Numbered from the stretch's first letter, positions 1 through 9,337 are shown. The stretch is 64,000 nucleotides of DNA from Marinomonas ostreistagni (GCF_016888445.1 NZ_JAFEKF010000003.1:248001-312000), one strand, 5' to 3'. The notes: a model not told the origin generated them from the letters alone. Translations and numbers: made by a program.

Positions 1-71
1 GAGCAGGCTGTCAGTGCGGCGTAAAAAGTACCGATTGTCAGAATTCGTGACAGTGTCTTGTTAAATCCCAT
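1..71 (-). CDS. bamD: Outer membrane assembly lipoprotein BamD, N-terminal fragment
   Basis: Partial gene cut by the window edge. Reading the minus strand from an ATG at 71 gives about 23 residues beginning MGFNKTLSRILTIG and ending LTAC, a lipoprotein signal peptide with a lipobox and the lipidated Cys at residue 23. Divergence from rluD is the standard location of bamD (comL/yfiO) in gammaproteobacteria, which is the main reason for the name. BamD is a TPR lipoprotein of the BAM complex that inserts beta-barrels in the outer membrane. Only the signal peptide is visible, so another lipoprotein cannot be excluded. Confidence 0.68.
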   Translation of the reverse strand, partial: MGFNKTLSRILTIGTFYAALTAC

Positions 72-178
72 GTATAATACAACCCTAGTAAAAGAGGCAT
101 AGCATGTTCACAGTGGCTATGCGGTTGACATATTTGGCGTCAAAGTGACGCAGCATCGAGCAAAAGAAAGTTTATTGT

Positions 179-1159
179 ATGGCAGAGCGCATAGTAAAAG
201 AAGCCCAAGTTAACTTGGATTTCGCCGGACAGCGATTTGATCAAATTGCTACCGAATTATTTTCAGATTACTCACGTTCACGCATCCAAAGTTGGATCAA
301 AGAAGGCGTGTTAGTGGTAGATGGTAAACAGACTAAACCAAAAGAGAAACTGTTTGGTGGTGAGAAAATTACTTTAAATGTGGAATTAGAAGAGCAAGCG
401 GACCACGATGCTCAAGAAATCCCACTGGATATCGTCTATGAAGACAATGATATCTTGATTGTAAACAAGCCAGCAGGCTTAGTGGTACACCCTGCAGCAG
501 GGCACAGTGATGGCACTTTGTTGAACGCCATTCTTCACCATGCGCCGCAGACTGCGATGGTGCCGCGTGCGGGCATCGTGCATCGCCTAGACAAAGAAAC
601 CACGGGCTTAATGGTGGTTGCCAAAACTATTGAAGCTCAGACCGATTTGGTGGCCCAGCTACAAGATCGCAGCATGGGGCGTGAATACGAGGCGATTACC
701 ATCGGTGCGATGACAGGTGGTGGCGTGGTGGATGAGCCAATCGGACGTCACCCGCATAATCGTCAGAAAATGGCTGTCGAACCAGTGCATGGTAAAGACG
801 CGATCACGCATTACCGTTTGGTGAAGCGCTACAATAACCATACGCACATTCGTCTTAAGCTTGAAACTGGGCGTACGCACCAGATTCGTGTGCATATGGC
901 TTACTTACAATACCCATTGGTGGGCGATCCCCAATATGCTGGGCGTTTGAAAATGCCAAAAGGCTGCTCACCTGAGCTGCAAGACGCGTTACGCGGCTTC
1001 CGTCGCCAAGCGCTGCACGCCAAGAAACTAGAGCTGGCGCATCCGATTACCGGTGATTTTATGGAATGGGAAGTAGACTTGCCGCAAGATATGCAAGACT
1101 TATTGGCGGTACTAGAGTCGGACCTCCATAATGGTGGCCAAAACGACTACATGTTATAG
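179..1159 (+). CDS. rluD: 23S rRNA pseudouridine(1911/1915/1917) synthase RluD
   Basis: Modifies uridines in helix 69 of 23S rRNA, an intersubunit bridge. The 326-residue protein matches the usual RluD length. An S4 RNA-binding domain occupies about residues 18-75 and the pseudouridine synthase domain about 85-300; the catalytic motif HRLDKETTG puts the nucleophile at Asp138. The RTHQIRVH motif lies near residue 235. It is divergent from bamD and followed by pgeF, the usual arrangement. A TATAAT hexamer at 73-78 could be its -10 box, but I see no convincing -35. The ribosome-binding site before the ATG is weak. A terminator follows the stop codon. Confidence 0.97.
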   Translation: MAERIVKEAQVNLDFAGQRFDQIATELFSDYSRSRIQSWIKEGVLVVDGKQTKPKEKLFGGEKITLNVELEEQADHDAQEIPLDIVYEDNDILIVNKPAGLVVHPAAGHSDGTLLNAILHHAPQTAMVPRAGIVHRLDKETTGLMVVAKTIEAQTDLVAQLQDRSMGREYEAITIGAMTGGGVVDEPIGRHPHNRQKMAVEPVHGKDAITHYRLVKRYNNHTHIRLKLETGRTHQIRVHMAYLQYPLVGDPQYAGRLKMPKGCSPELQDALRGFRRQALHAKKLELAHPITGDFMEWEVDLPQDMQDLLAVLESDLHNGGQNDYML

Positions 1160-1164
1160 AGTTT

Positions 1165-1189
1165 AAAGGCAGCGCTAAGCTGCCTTTTT
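1165..1189 (+). terminator. Rho-independent terminator after rluD
   Basis: A 9-bp stem (AAAGGCAGC at 1165-1173 with GCTGCCTTT at 1179-1187) has a five-base loop and runs into a T tract. It lies 6 bp after the rluD stop, so pgeF probably has its own promoter or depends on readthrough. Confidence 0.85.
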
Positions 1190-1211
1190 ATTATCAGTTT
1201 TAAGGACAGTC

Positions 1212-1943
1212 ATGGATCAGGTAATAACACCGCAGTGGCCGGCGCCAGCACATGTAAAGGCGTATACAACAACCCGCTTAGGAGGCGTCAGTAAAGCGCC
1301 TTTTAATAGTTTTAATTTGGGCGCGCATGTAGGCGATGATCCAAGCCATGTTGCGCATAACCGTCAGCAGCTCAAAGCTTTGCTAGGCTTTAAAGGCGAG
1401 GTGCAATGGCTTAATCAAATCCACAGCGCTGAGGTTGCAACGTTACCCGCAGAGTCATTGAGCGCCGCTGATGCATCGTTTTCAGCGCAGCCTAATGTTG
1501 TGTGTGCGGTGCTGACGGCAGATTGCTTACCGGTTCTGATGACGGATGCGGCTGGCACACAAGTGGCTGCGGCTCATGCTGGCTGGCGTGGCTTATGCGA
1601 TGGTGTGTTAGAAAATACCTTGGCGCAATTTTCCGAACCTACTGAAGTGGTCGCTTGGCTTGGGCCGGCGATCGGGCCGCAGGTGTTTGAGGTAGGTGAT
1701 GAGGTGCGTGCGGCGTTTGTAAGCGTAGACCCTGCAGCAGAGGCAGCGTTTACTAAGCGTGACCAGCCAGGCAAGTGGCTGGCGGACCTTTATCAATTGG
1801 CGCGCCAGCGCTTGATCAAAGCAGGTTGTGAACAAATATATGGCGGTAATGAGTGTACTTACAGCGATGTTGAGCGGTTTTACTCTTATCGTCGTGATCA
1901 GCAAACTGGGCGCATGGCGAGCTTGATTTGGCTGGAAAAGTGA
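1212..1943 (+). CDS. pgeF: Purine nucleoside phosphorylase / YfiH-LACC1 family protein
   Basis: This 243-residue protein spans the single-domain YfiH/DUF152 family. Members carry purine nucleoside phosphorylase and adenosine deaminase activity, were formerly called polyphenol oxidases, and PgeF is linked to peptidoglycan editing. The zinc-binding signature is visible: His71 in the QIHSAEV segment, Cys in TADCLPVL near 104, and His in HAGWRG near 122. It sits directly after rluD as in many gammaproteobacteria, with clpB next. The family call is firm; the physiological substrate in this organism is inference. Confidence 0.92.
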   Translation: MDQVITPQWPAPAHVKAYTTTRLGGVSKAPFNSFNLGAHVGDDPSHVAHNRQQLKALLGFKGEVQWLNQIHSAEVATLPAESLSAADASFSAQPNVVCAVLTADCLPVLMTDAAGTQVAAAHAGWRGLCDGVLENTLAQFSEPTEVVAWLGPAIGPQVFEVGDEVRAAFVSVDPAAEAAFTKRDQPGKWLADLYQLARQRLIKAGCEQIYGGNECTYSDVERFYSYRRDQQTGRMASLIWLEK

Positions 1944-1972
1944 CGGGTGTCAAAAAAATGACAGTCAAGCCA

Positions 1973-2000
1973 TTGAAAAGCACAAGAGTGCACCTATAAA
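1973..2000 (+). promoter_or_regulatory. Promoter of clpB
   Basis: TTGAAA at 1973-1978 and TATAAA at 1995-2000 are separated by 16 bp, a good sigma-70 promoter. The same stretch partly resembles a sigma-32 promoter (TTGAAA, then CACCTATAA), which would fit the heat-shock role of clpB, but the -10 half is a poor match to CCCCATnT. A strong GGAGGT ribosome-binding site lies 7 bp before the ATG at 2043. Confidence 0.6.
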
Positions 2001-2042
2001 TCGGTAATAACACAGTTTCAATCGATTTATCGGAGGTCAAAC

Positions 2043-4646
2043 ATGCGAATCGATCGATTAACCAGTAAATTACAGATTGCCTTATCAGATGCGCAATCTG
2101 TGGCCTTAGGCCAAGATCATTCTTACATTGAATCGGCGCATCTGTTGCAAGCCTTGTTGGATCAGCAGGGCGGTGCTGTGCGCCCAATCTTGCAACAAGC
2201 AGGTGTCAATGTTGCCAAGTTTCGTGAAGAGCTAAATCGCATCATGGAGCGCTTACCAAAAGTAGCGAACCACGATGGCAACGTACAAATGTCACCTGAG
2301 CTTGGGCGTTTGCTCAACTTGGCGGACAAAGAAGCTCAGAAGCGCAAAGATCAATACATCTCGTCTGAGTTATTACTGTTGGCGATGTTTGAAGGCAAAG
2401 ACGATGTAACCAAAGCCTTGAAAGCAACCGGCGTCACTAAAAAAGATGTCGAAGCCGTGGTGGACTCAGTGCGCGGCGGTGAGGCCGTGAATGATCCGAA
2501 CGCCGAAGAGAGTCGTCAGTCACTTGATAAGTATACGGTTGACCTTACCGCGCGTGCGTCAGAAGGTCGCCTAGACCCTGTGATCGGCCGTGATGATGAG
2601 ATCCGCCGTACTATTCAAGTGCTACAACGTCGTCGTAAAAACAACCCCGTGTTGATCGGTGAGCCTGGTGTCGGTAAGACCGCCATCGTCGAAGGCTTAG
2701 CGCAGCGCATTATTAACGGCGAAGTGCCTGAAGGCCTCAAGAATAAGCGCGTCTTGGCGCTTGATATGGGCGCCTTGATTGCCGGTGCCAAATATCGCGG
2801 TGAGTTTGAGGAGCGTCTAAAAGCGGTGCTAAATGAGCTGGCGAAGCAAGAAGGTCAGATCATTCTCTTTATTGATGAAATCCATACCATGGTGGGCGCC
2901 GGTAAATCAGAAGGCTCGATGGACGCGGGTAACATGCTAAAACCTGCGCTGGCTCGCGGTGAGCTGCACTGTGTTGGGGCAACGACTCTGGATGAATACC
3001 GTCAATACATTGAGAAAGACGCTGCGCTTGAGCGCCGTTTCCAAAAGGTGCTGGTAGAAGAGCCAAGCGTACTGGACTCGATTGCCATCTTACGTGGTCT
3101 TAAAGAGCGCTACGAAGTGCACCATGGGGTAGATATTACCGACTCGGCAATCATCGCAGCGGCGAAGCTATCGCAGCGTTACATCACCGATCGTCAGCTG
3201 CCAGACAAAGCGATTGATTTGGTGGATGAGGCAGCCAGCCGTATTCGCATGGAGATGGATTCTAAGCCAGAAGAAATGGACCGCCTTGAGCGTCGCTTGA
3301 TCCAGTTGAAGATTGAGCAAGAAGCGCTGAAAAAAGAGAAAGATAAAGCCTCCAAGCAGCGTCTTGCTGAGCTTGAAGATGAGATTGCTGGGCTAGAAAA
3401 GCAATTTTCCGACCTAGAAGAGATCTGGAGTGCTGAAAAGGCGGCCGTACAAGGCGCTCAGAAGCTCAAAGAAGAGCTTGAAGGGGTACGCCAAGAAATG
3501 GAAGAAGCACGTCGTCAGGGCAACTTGGCGAAGATGTCGGAGCTTCAATACGGTGTTATTCCGATGCTTGAGGCCGAGATCGAAAAAGCGACACTGGCGG
3601 AAGAAAGCGAAACCGTGACACAGCTGCTTAAAAACCGCGTTACCGAAGAAGAGATTGCTACGGTGGTCTCGCGTTGGACCGGTATCCCAGTTGATAAAAT
3701 GCTGGAAGGTGAACGCGATAAGCTACTACGTATGGAAGATGCGTTGCATGAATCCGTGATCGGTCAAGACGAAGCCGTGAATGCGGTCTCAAATGCCGTG
3801 CGTCGTTCCCGCTCCGGCTTGGCAGACCCAAATCGTCCGAATGGTTCATTCCTGTTCTTAGGGCCAACCGGTGTCGGTAAGACTGAGCTATGTAAGTCAC
3901 TGGCGAAATTCTTATTTGATACCGAACAGGCCATGGTGCGAGTGGATATGTCGGAGTTCATGGAGAAGCATTCGGTGGCGCGCTTGATTGGGGCACCGCC
4001 AGGCTATGTGGGCTACGAAGAGGGTGGTTATCTAACAGAGGCCGTGCGTCGTCGCCCATACTCGGTGTTGTTGCTGGATGAGGTAGAGAAAGCGCACCCA
4101 GATGTTTTCAATATCTTATTGCAAGTGCTCGATGATGGTCGTCTGACGGATGGCCAAGGCCGTACGGTCGATTTTCGTAATACCGTCATTGTGATGACGT
4201 CAAACTTGGGCTCAGATCTGATCCAAGAGTACCGTAGTAATGATGAATACGAAGCGATCAAAAACAAAGTGATGGAAGTTGTGGGTACGCATTTCCGTCC
4301 TGAGTTTATTAACCGTATCGACGAGACGGTGGTGTTCCATCCATTGATGCAATCGCAAATCAAAGGCATTGCTAAGATTCAGCTAGCGCATCTCAATGCA
4401 CGTTTGGCAGAAATGGGCATGTCAATGAACCTAAGTGACAGTGCCATGGAGCGTCTAGCCGAGGTTGGCTATGATCCAGTTTATGGTGCGCGTCCATTGA
4501 AGCGAGCCATTCAGCAGTGGATCGAAAACCCATTGGCGAATGAGTTACTAGGTGGCAAGTTTGTGGCCGGTGATTTAATCAAGGTGGATGTAGAAGGGGA
4601 GTCGATGACCTTCACGGCTTTGAAAGAAGAGTTAGAAGCGTCTTAA
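2043..4646 (+). CDS. clpB: ATP-dependent disaggregase ClpB
   Basis: Hsp100 chaperone that rescues aggregated proteins together with DnaK/DnaJ/GrpE. The 867-residue length is typical. Domains in order: Clp N-terminal repeats (about 1-145), first AAA+ module with Walker A GEPGVGKT near 205, a long coiled-coil middle domain (about 400-530, rich in E/K/R), second AAA+ module with Walker A GPTGVGKT near 607, and the C-terminal D2-small domain. The middle domain distinguishes ClpB from ClpA. Ribosome-binding site GGAGGT precedes the ATG. It is a single-gene unit ended by a strong terminator. Confidence 0.98.
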   Translation: MRIDRLTSKLQIALSDAQSVALGQDHSYIESAHLLQALLDQQGGAVRPILQQAGVNVAKFREELNRIMERLPKVANHDGNVQMSPELGRLLNLADKEAQKRKDQYISSELLLLAMFEGKDDVTKALKATGVTKKDVEAVVDSVRGGEAVNDPNAEESRQSLDKYTVDLTARASEGRLDPVIGRDDEIRRTIQVLQRRRKNNPVLIGEPGVGKTAIVEGLAQRIINGEVPEGLKNKRVLALDMGALIAGAKYRGEFEERLKAVLNELAKQEGQIILFIDEIHTMVGAGKSEGSMDAGNMLKPALARGELHCVGATTLDEYRQYIEKDAALERRFQKVLVEEPSVLDSIAILRGLKERYEVHHGVDITDSAIIAAAKLSQRYITDRQLPDKAIDLVDEAASRIRMEMDSKPEEMDRLERRLIQLKIEQEALKKEKDKASKQRLAELEDEIAGLEKQFSDLEEIWSAEKAAVQGAQKLKEELEGVRQEMEEARRQGNLAKMSELQYGVIPMLEAEIEKATLAEESETVTQLLKNRVTEEEIATVVSRWTGIPVDKMLEGERDKLLRMEDALHESVIGQDEAVNAVSNAVRRSRSGLADPNRPNGSFLFLGPTGVGKTELCKSLAKFLFDTEQAMVRVDMSEFMEKHSVARLIGAPPGYVGYEEGGYLTEAVRRRPYSVLLLDEVEKAHPDVFNILLQVLDDGRLTDGQGRTVDFRNTVIVMTSNLGSDLIQEYRSNDEYEAIKNKVMEVVGTHFRPEFINRIDETVVFHPLMQSQIKGIAKIQLAHLNARLAEMGMSMNLSDSAMERLAEVGYDPVYGARPLKRAIQQWIENPLANELLGGKFVAGDLIKVDVEGESMTFTALKEELEAS

Positions 4647-4667
4647 ACTTGTTTAAACCCCGTCAAC

Positions 4668-4699
4668 AAAAAAGCCAGAGCATTTGCTCTGGCTTTTTT
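4668..4699. terminator. Bidirectional terminator between clpB and the outer-membrane gene
   Basis: A 9-bp GC-rich stem (GCCAGAGCA at 4674-4682 with TGCTCTGGC at 4685-4693) is flanked by six A on the left and six T on the right. It can end transcription from clpB and from the convergent gene at 4713-5369. Confidence 0.9.
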
Positions 4700-4712
4700 A
4701 TATCTGTAAGGC

Positions 4713-5369
4713 TTAGAAGTCTGCGTATACGCCAACAAAGAAACCGTCAAAGTCTAGATCCGAATCGATACGGCCTTCGTCGATATCAAAGCTCACATCA
4801 CGGTAGCCGCCTTCAATGCCCACCACGAAAGGTGATTGGTACTTAATTTTGAAGGTTGTATCCTTCATGCTGGAATCGCCTGCCGAAATCGCTTTGATCT
4901 CACCGCCTACCTGAATGGGAAGCGTCGGAATCGATACATAAGCCGATAGGTAGCCCGCTGGAATAACACCGTCTTCAGAGGCTCTCTCATTGCCGACACG
5001 GGCATCAACATCCATTTGACGTAATGTCAGGCCGGCATCCAAATTAAGCCATGTGAGGTCGTCTAAGATCTCGTAGTAAAGAGTGTAGTCAACCGTATCG
5101 ATTTTTGCTGCTACATCATCATTGCGGCCTTCGAAGGTGACGCTCTGCAGGCGTACATTAGGTACTAGTGGCACTAGATGTTCAAACGCGATGCCAAAAT
5201 AGGTGTCGTTTTCGCCATCAAAATTTGTGTTGGCGTAATTATCATCAAGTGTGCCTTTAAAGGACATGTCTGGAGAGAAGTGACCGACTTCAGCGGTAAG
5301 ACCTAGGGTGTCTGCTTGTGCGGCGGTAGTCGCCAGTAAAAGGGCGGCGGTAGCAAATGTTTTCTTCAT
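4713..5369 (-). CDS. Outer membrane beta-barrel protein, TIGR04219-like
   Basis: A 218-residue exported protein. The start at 5369 is chosen because it gives a classic signal peptide (MKKTFATAALLLATTAAQA, cleavage before DTLGL) and has AGGGAA just upstream; a longer open frame to 5510 runs into tRNA genes and is not credible. The mature part alternates polar and hydrophobic residues with many Asp/Gly turns and ends in aromatic Phe (VYADF), as for an outer-membrane barrel. Overall pattern resembles the TIGR04219 family of small outer-membrane proteins; the function is unknown. It lies downstream of the tRNA cluster with about 115 bp between. Confidence 0.8.
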   Translation of the reverse strand: MKKTFATAALLLATTAAQADTLGLTAEVGHFSPDMSFKGTLDDNYANTNFDGENDTYFGIAFEHLVPLVPNVRLQSVTFEGRNDDVAAKIDTVDYTLYYEILDDLTWLNLDAGLTLRQMDVDARVGNERASEDGVIPAGYLSAYVSIPTLPIQVGGEIKAISAGDSSMKDTTFKIKYQSPFVVGIEGGYRDVSFDIDEGRIDSDLDFDGFFVGVYADF

Positions 5370-5405
5370 GAAAGTATTCCCTGTAAACATATTAACAATG
5401 TTCAG

Positions 5406-5434
5406 AGTATATCGAAGCAATATGAAAAAGCTAA
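5406..5434 (-). promoter_or_regulatory. Possible promoter of the outer-membrane protein gene
   Basis: On the minus strand TATACT (5411-5406) is preceded at 17 bp by TTAGCT (5434-5429). The -10 is good and the -35 weak. It would give a leader of about 30 nt before the ATG at 5369. Confidence 0.35.
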
Positions 5435-5483
5435 CGCGGGAAATAAATTTATCGGGAAGTCGTAGAGAAGTAAGATAAGTAGA

Positions 5484-5558
5484 TGGCTGGGGTAGCTGGA
5501 TTCGAACCAACGCATGACGGGATCAAAACCCGTTGCCTTACCGCTTGGCTATACCCCA
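5484..5558 (-). tRNA. tRNA-Gln (TTG)
   Basis: 75-nt cloverleaf including encoded CCA. The acceptor stem pairs TGGGGTA with TACCCCA, the T loop reads GGTTCGAATCC, and the anticodon loop TTTTGAT gives TTG. It is the last of the five tRNAs in transcription order. Confidence 0.96.
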
Positions 5559-5572
5559 ACTTATCTAAAAGC

Positions 5573-5649
5573 TGGTGGCTATGACTAGATTCGAACTAGT
5601 GACCCCATCATTATGAGTGATGTGCTCTAACCAACTGAGCTACATAGCC
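5573..5649 (-). tRNA. tRNA-Met (CAT), elongator type
   Basis: 77-nt tRNA with encoded CCA. Acceptor stem GGCTATG pairs with CATAGCC, anticodon loop CTCATAA carries CAT, and the T arm contains GTTCGAATC. The paired 1-72 position (G-C) and the absence of three G-C pairs in the anticodon stem argue for elongator Met rather than initiator. Confidence 0.92.
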
Positions 5650-5670
5650 TTTGCTAAATTGTGATCTTGA

Positions 5671-5745
5671 TGGCTGGGGTAGCTGGATTCGAACCAACGC
5701 ATGACGGGATCAAAACCCGTTGCCTTACCGCTTGGCTATACCCCA
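5671..5745 (-). tRNA. tRNA-Gln (TTG)
   Basis: Second copy, identical in the mature tRNA to the one at 5484-5558, with encoded CCA. Only the spacers differ, so selection has kept the tRNA or the copies are homogenised by recombination. Confidence 0.96.
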
Positions 5746-5757
5746 ATTCATCAAAAT

Positions 5758-5834
5758 TGGTGGCTATGACTAGATTCGAACTAGTGACCCCATCATTATG
5801 AGTGATGTGCTCTAACCAACTGAGCTACATAGCC
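5758..5834 (-). tRNA. tRNA-Met (CAT), elongator type
   Basis: Second copy, identical to the tRNA-Met at 5573-5649, with encoded CCA. It is 13 bp upstream (in transcription) of the second tRNA-Gln. Confidence 0.92.
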
Positions 5835-5847
5835 TTTTGCAAGAGAG

Positions 5848-5922
5848 TGGCTGGGGTAGCTGGATTCGAACCAACGCATGACGGGATCAAAACCCGTTGC
5901 CTTACCGCTTGGCTATACCCCA
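5848..5922 (-). tRNA. tRNA-Gln (TTG), first of the cluster
   Basis: Third identical tRNA-Gln(TTG), with encoded CCA. It is the promoter-proximal gene of the cluster; the transcript would read Gln-Met-Gln-Met-Gln. Confidence 0.96.
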
Positions 5923-5980
5923 ACAATCTCGCAACACAGACACTTTTGAATTCGTTGCTTCGCTGTGTCTGTGGCGCGAT

Positions 5981-6009
5981 ATTATTCATATAACCCGTTA
6001 ATGGGTCAA
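5981..6009 (-). promoter_or_regulatory. Promoter of the tRNA cluster
   Basis: Minus strand: TTGACC (6009-6004), 17-bp spacer, AATAAT (5986-5981), followed directly by a G+C-rich stretch (ATCGCGCC). A GC-rich discriminator after a strong promoter is the hallmark of stringently controlled stable-RNA promoters. It lies about 58 bp before the first tRNA and just beyond the ychF stop. Confidence 0.75.
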
Positions 6010-6029
6010 CACTTTTTTTAAAAAAAATT

Positions 6030-7121
6030 TTAAACGTTGAAACGGAAGTGCATTACATCGCCATCTTTGATGATGTAATCCTTACCTTCTAGACGCCACT
6101 TACCTGCGTCCTTAGCACCGTTTTCACCGTTGTATTGGATGAAGTCATCGTAAGCCACTACTTCGGCACGGATGAAGCCTTTCTCGAAGTCTGTGTGGAT
6201 CACACCAGCGCCTTGTGGTGCGGTAGCGCCTTGCTTCACAGTCCACGCACGAACTTCTTTTACGCCCGCTGTGAAGTACGTCTGCAGGCCTAATAGTTCG
6301 TAGCCAGCGCGGATTACACGATCAAGACCTGGCTCTTCCATACCCATCTCATCAAGGAAATCTTGCATCTCTTCTGCATCGAGTTCAGAAATCTCAGCTT
6401 CTAGCTGGTTACAGATCGGCACAACCGTAGCGCCTTCGGCAGCTGCAATTTCGCGTACGACATCTAGGTGAGGGTTATTTTCGAAACCATCTTCCGATAC
6501 GTTAGCGATGTACATGGTTGGCTTGGTCGTCAACAAGTGTAAAAGCTTCACCGCTTTTTTCTCATCGTCGGTCAATTCCATGGCACGCACAGGTAGACCG
6601 TCCTCTAGATGCGCTTTGATGCGCTCTAAGAACTCTTTGTGAGCGATGGCTTCTTTGTTGCCGCTTTTGGCGTTTTTCGCAGTGCGGACAATTTGCTTCT
6701 CGATTGACTCAAGGTCGGCAAAGACCAGCTCAAGGTTGATAACCTCGATATCCGCTTTAGGATTCACTTGGTTAGAAACGTGAATGACGTTGTCGTCTTC
6801 AAAACAACGCACAACGTGAGCGATAGCATCGGTTTCACGAATATTGGCTAAGAACTTGTTGCCTAGGCCTTCGCCTTTTGAGGCACCTTCAACCAAGCCT
6901 GCGATGTCGACGAACTCCATAGTCGTTGCTAGCACGCGCTCAGGCTTAACGATGGCTGATAGCGCATCTAAGCGTGGGTCTGGCATCGGTACGACGCCTG
7001 CGTTGGGTTCAATAGTACAAAAAGGGAAGTTCTCAGCACCGATACCGGCTTTGGTGAGTGCGTTGAATAGAGTTGATTTGCCGACGTTTGGTAAGCCGAC
7101 GATACCGCAATTAAAGCCCAT
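6030..7121 (-). CDS. ychF: Redox-regulated ATPase YchF (OLA1 family)
   Basis: Obg-family P-loop protein that prefers ATP and binds ribosomes; the bacterial family is tied to translation and oxidative stress. The 363-residue length is standard. G1 motif GLPNVGKST lies at residues 8-16, the G3 region reads [20 protein letters not shown] near 73, and the C-terminal TGS domain covers about 280-363 ([13 protein letters not shown] onward). The start has AGGAATTC upstream. It follows pth by 23 bp on the same strand, the classic pth-ychF pair. No stem-loop terminator follows the stop, only an A/T-rich stretch. Confidence 0.97.
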   Translation of the reverse strand: MGFNCGIVGLPNVGKSTLFNALTKAGIGAENFPFCTIEPNAGVVPMPDPRLDALSAIVKPERVLATTMEFVDIAGLVEGASKGEGLGNKFLANIRETDAIAHVVRCFEDDNVIHVSNQVNPKADIEVINLELVFADLESIEKQIVRTAKNAKSGNKEAIAHKEFLERIKAHLEDGLPVRAMELTDDEKKAVKLLHLLTTKPTMYIANVSEDGFENNPHLDVVREIAAAEGATVVPICNQLEAEISELDAEEMQDFLDEMGMEEPGLDRVIRAGYELLGLQTYFTAGVKEVRAWTVKQGATAPQGAGVIHTDFEKGFIRAEVVAYDDFIQYNGENGAKDAGKWRLEGKDYIIKDGDVMHFRFNV

Positions 7122-7144
7122 AAAGAATTCCTAAAGCTGGTTAA

Positions 7145-7729
7145 TTATGCTTTGAAACTGTGCAGATGATTCATAACGCCGCTCCAGTTGTCGCCAATAA
7201 TGTCGTCACTGTAGCGCAGAGATTCATCTATCGTTTGTTCGATTTTTTGGTATTCGTCACTCGGGGCTTTTTTCAAGACATAGCTTGCCACTTGACTGGC
7301 GTGCCCTGGGTGACCGATGCCTATGCGTACGCGTCCAAACTCACGGTTGTTGCCGAGTTTGCTGATGATGTCTTTAAGACCATTGTGACCGCCATGACCG
7401 CCGCCTTTTTTAAGCTTTACGGTGCCGGGGGCAATGTCTAGTTCATCGTGTACGACTAGGACTTCTTGGGGAGGGATTTTATAGAATTGGCAAACGGCTT
7501 GGACTGCTTTGCCGCTTAAATTCATATAGGTCGTAGGAATAAGAAGGTAGCATTCCTGCCCACCTATAAAAACTTTGCCGAATTGACCAGAGAATTTCTT
7601 CTCTGCTCGAAGAGAACACTGGCTCCTGCGAGCCAGTGCTTCTATCCATTGTGCGCCAGCATTGTGGCGGGTGTCTTCATATTCTGAGCCTGGGTTGCCC
7701 AAGCCAACGAGTAATCTAAAACCTGCCAC
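7145..7729 (-). CDS. pth: Peptidyl-tRNA hydrolase
   Basis: Cleaves the ester bond of peptidyl-tRNA released from stalled ribosomes, recycling tRNA. The 194-residue length matches Pth. Catalytic His22 lies in the DTRHNAG motif, Asn12 in GNPGSEYE, and the VVHDELD motif carries the supporting Asp near 95. GGGHGGHNGLKD near 110 is the second family signature. It is 16 bp downstream of rplY and probably co-transcribed with it and ychF. Confidence 0.98.
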   Translation of the reverse strand: MAGFRLLVGLGNPGSEYEDTRHNAGAQWIEALARRSQCSLRAEKKFSGQFGKVFIGGQECYLLIPTTYMNLSGKAVQAVCQFYKIPPQEVLVVHDELDIAPGTVKLKKGGGHGGHNGLKDIISKLGNNREFGRVRIGIGHPGHASQVASYVLKKAPSDEYQKIEQTIDESLRYSDDIIGDNWSGVMNHLHSFKA

Positions 7730-7745
7730 AGACTTGCCTCAATGA

Positions 7746-8321
7746 TTAACGCTTAGCTTTACCGATACGAGCGATAGGTTGGTCGTGGTCTTCGCCTTTA
7801 AGAAGAGCAACCAATTCAACGCCTTCTGGTAGTTGAGCATCAGAAAGGTGGAAGATTTGACCTAGTTGACCTTCGATAGTGTCAACAGTCAAAGCTTGTG
7901 GAAGATCTTGTGGGAAACAACGAACTTCAGCAAGTTTCGCTTCAACCACTAGACGGCCACCTTGAGATTTAACACCTTCTGATTTAGAAGCGTTAACGAA
8001 GTTAAGAGGTACGCGAGTAACGATTTTCTTATCTTCTTGAACACGTAGAAGGTCGATGTGCATAACATCGCCAGAAGCTGGGTGACGTTGTAGAGCTTTA
8101 ACGATTGCTTTCTCTTCAGCGCCATCAACAGTGATTGTTACAACACTTGTAAGGAACTCAGTGCCAACAGTTTTGTTAACTTCGTTCTCTTTGAAAGTGA
8201 TAGAAACTGGCTCAGCGTTGCCACCGTATACAACAGCAGGAACTAGACCTTGGTTACGAAGGCGGCGGCTCGCACCTTTACCTTCTTCTTTACGTGCTAC
8301 AGCATTTAGTACTAGAGACAT
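7746..8321 (-). CDS. rplY: 50S ribosomal protein L25 (CTC-type, long form)
   Basis: Binds 5S rRNA in the large subunit. At 191 residues it is the long CTC form, with an L25 core (about 1-95) and a C-terminal CTC beta domain (about 100-190), unlike the 94-residue E. coli protein. The start is preceded by AGGAT at good spacing. Gene order prs-rplY-pth-ychF is conserved in many proteobacteria. Confidence 0.96.
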   Translation of the reverse strand: MSLVLNAVARKEEGKGASRRLRNQGLVPAVVYGGNAEPVSITFKENEVNKTVGTEFLTSVVTITVDGAEEKAIVKALQRHPASGDVMHIDLLRVQEDKKIVTRVPLNFVNASKSEGVKSQGGRLVVEAKLAEVRCFPQDLPQALTVDTIEGQLGQIFHLSDAQLPEGVELVALLKGEDHDQPIARIGKAKR

Positions 8322-8389
8322 TTTTAGATATCCTAAATAAAGTTAAGTTTGCCCAGAACTGCGACCCGTTCCGAGCGTAAATGTTTGGC

Positions 8390-9337
8390 TTAGGCCCCAA
8401 ACATGGCACTAATTGACTCTTCGTTGCATACGCGACGAACAGCCTCAGCCATAATGTCTGACATAGACAATTGGCGGATTTGTGGGCAATTCTGTGCGGC
8501 TTCTGACAGTGGGATAGTGTCGGTTACCACTAGTTCATCCAGCACAGAGTTGCTGATGTTCTCAATTGCCTTACCCGACAGTACTGGGTGAGTACAGTAA
8601 GCAAGGACTTTTGATGCGCCGTGTTCTTTTAGTGCTTTAGCCGCGGCACATAAGGTGCCACCGGTGTCACACATGTCGTCAACCAAGACACAGGTTTTGC
8701 CTTCGACATCACCGATCAAGTGCATGATCTGCGCTTCGTTGGCACGTGGGCGACGTTTGTCGATGATCGCTAGATCCGCATCGTCCAGTAACTTGGCAAA
8801 CGCACGCGCTCGAACCACACCACCGACATCTGGTGATACGACGGCAATATTTTCATAGCCTTGGCGTTGTAGATCGTCTAGCAATAATGGTGTGGCGTAC
8901 ACGTTGTCTACCGGAATATCAAAGAAGCCTTGAATCTGGTCAGCGTGAAGGTCGACCGTCAAAACACGGTTGATGCCCACCGCAGAAATCATATCTGCGA
9001 CCACTTTGGCCGTGATTGGCACACGCGCTGAACGTACTCGACGATCTTGGCGAGCGTAACCAAAGTACGGAATTACAGCCGTAACACGGGTAGCTGACGC
9101 ACGACGCAGGGCATCGGCCATGACAATCAGTTCCATCAGGTTATCATTACTCGGAGCACAGGTTGATTGAATAATGAAAACGTCTTTACCTCGTACATTT
9201 TCGTTGATCTCAACTGTGATCTCGCCGTCGCTAAACTGTCCAACGGTAGCGTTACCGATTGGCAGACCTAGGCGACGAACAACTCGACGAGCAAGTTCCG
9301 GATTAGCATTACCGGTAAAAACCATCAACTTGGACAC
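8390..9337 (-). CDS. prs: Ribose-phosphate pyrophosphokinase
   Basis: Makes PRPP from ribose 5-phosphate and ATP for nucleotide, His and Trp synthesis. The 315-residue length is typical. Visible motifs: [18 protein letters not shown] near 35-52, the flexible loop ARQDRRVR near 97-104, HADQIQGFF near 132, and the PRPP-binding signature [12 protein letters not shown] near 218-229. It lies 55 bp downstream of ispE, whose product uses ATP in isoprenoid synthesis; this adjacency is widespread. The E. coli-type tRNA neighbour is absent here. Confidence 0.98.
   Translation of the reverse strand: MSKLMVFTGNANPELARRVVRRLGLPIGNATVGQFSDGEITVEINENVRGKDVFIIQSTCAPSNDNLMELIVMADALRRASATRVTAVIPYFGYARQDRRVRSARVPITAKVVADMISAVGINRVLTVDLHADQIQGFFDIPVDNVYATPLLLDDLQRQGYENIAVVSPDVGGVVRARAFAKLLDDADLAIIDKRRPRANEAQIMHLIGDVEGKTCVLVDDMCDTGGTLCAAAKALKEHGASKVLAYCTHPVLSGKAIENISNSVLDELVVTDTIPLSEAAQNCPQIRQLSMSDIMAEAVRRVCNEESISAMFGA

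Noticed and set aside
1816..2187. 123-codon minus-strand frame spanning the clpB promoter
   Set aside because: Overlaps pgeF, the clpB promoter and the clpB N-terminus, and has no ribosome-binding site or known motif.
4649..4846. 65-codon plus-strand frame after clpB
   Set aside because: Runs through the bidirectional terminator and antisense to the outer-membrane protein gene; no ribosome-binding site.
5370..5510. N-terminal extension of the outer-membrane protein to 5510
   Set aside because: It would run through a tRNA-Gln gene and bury the signal peptide; the ATG at 5369 has its own ribosome-binding site.
5484..5922. Regular long direct repeats that look like a CRISPR or tandem-repeat array
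   Set aside because: Each repeated unit folds as a complete tRNA with encoded CCA and a clear anticodon; repeats are 75-77 bp, too long for CRISPR.
5802..5993. 63-codon plus-strand frame opposite the tRNAs
   Set aside because: It is antisense to two tRNA genes; any coding look comes from tRNA sequence.
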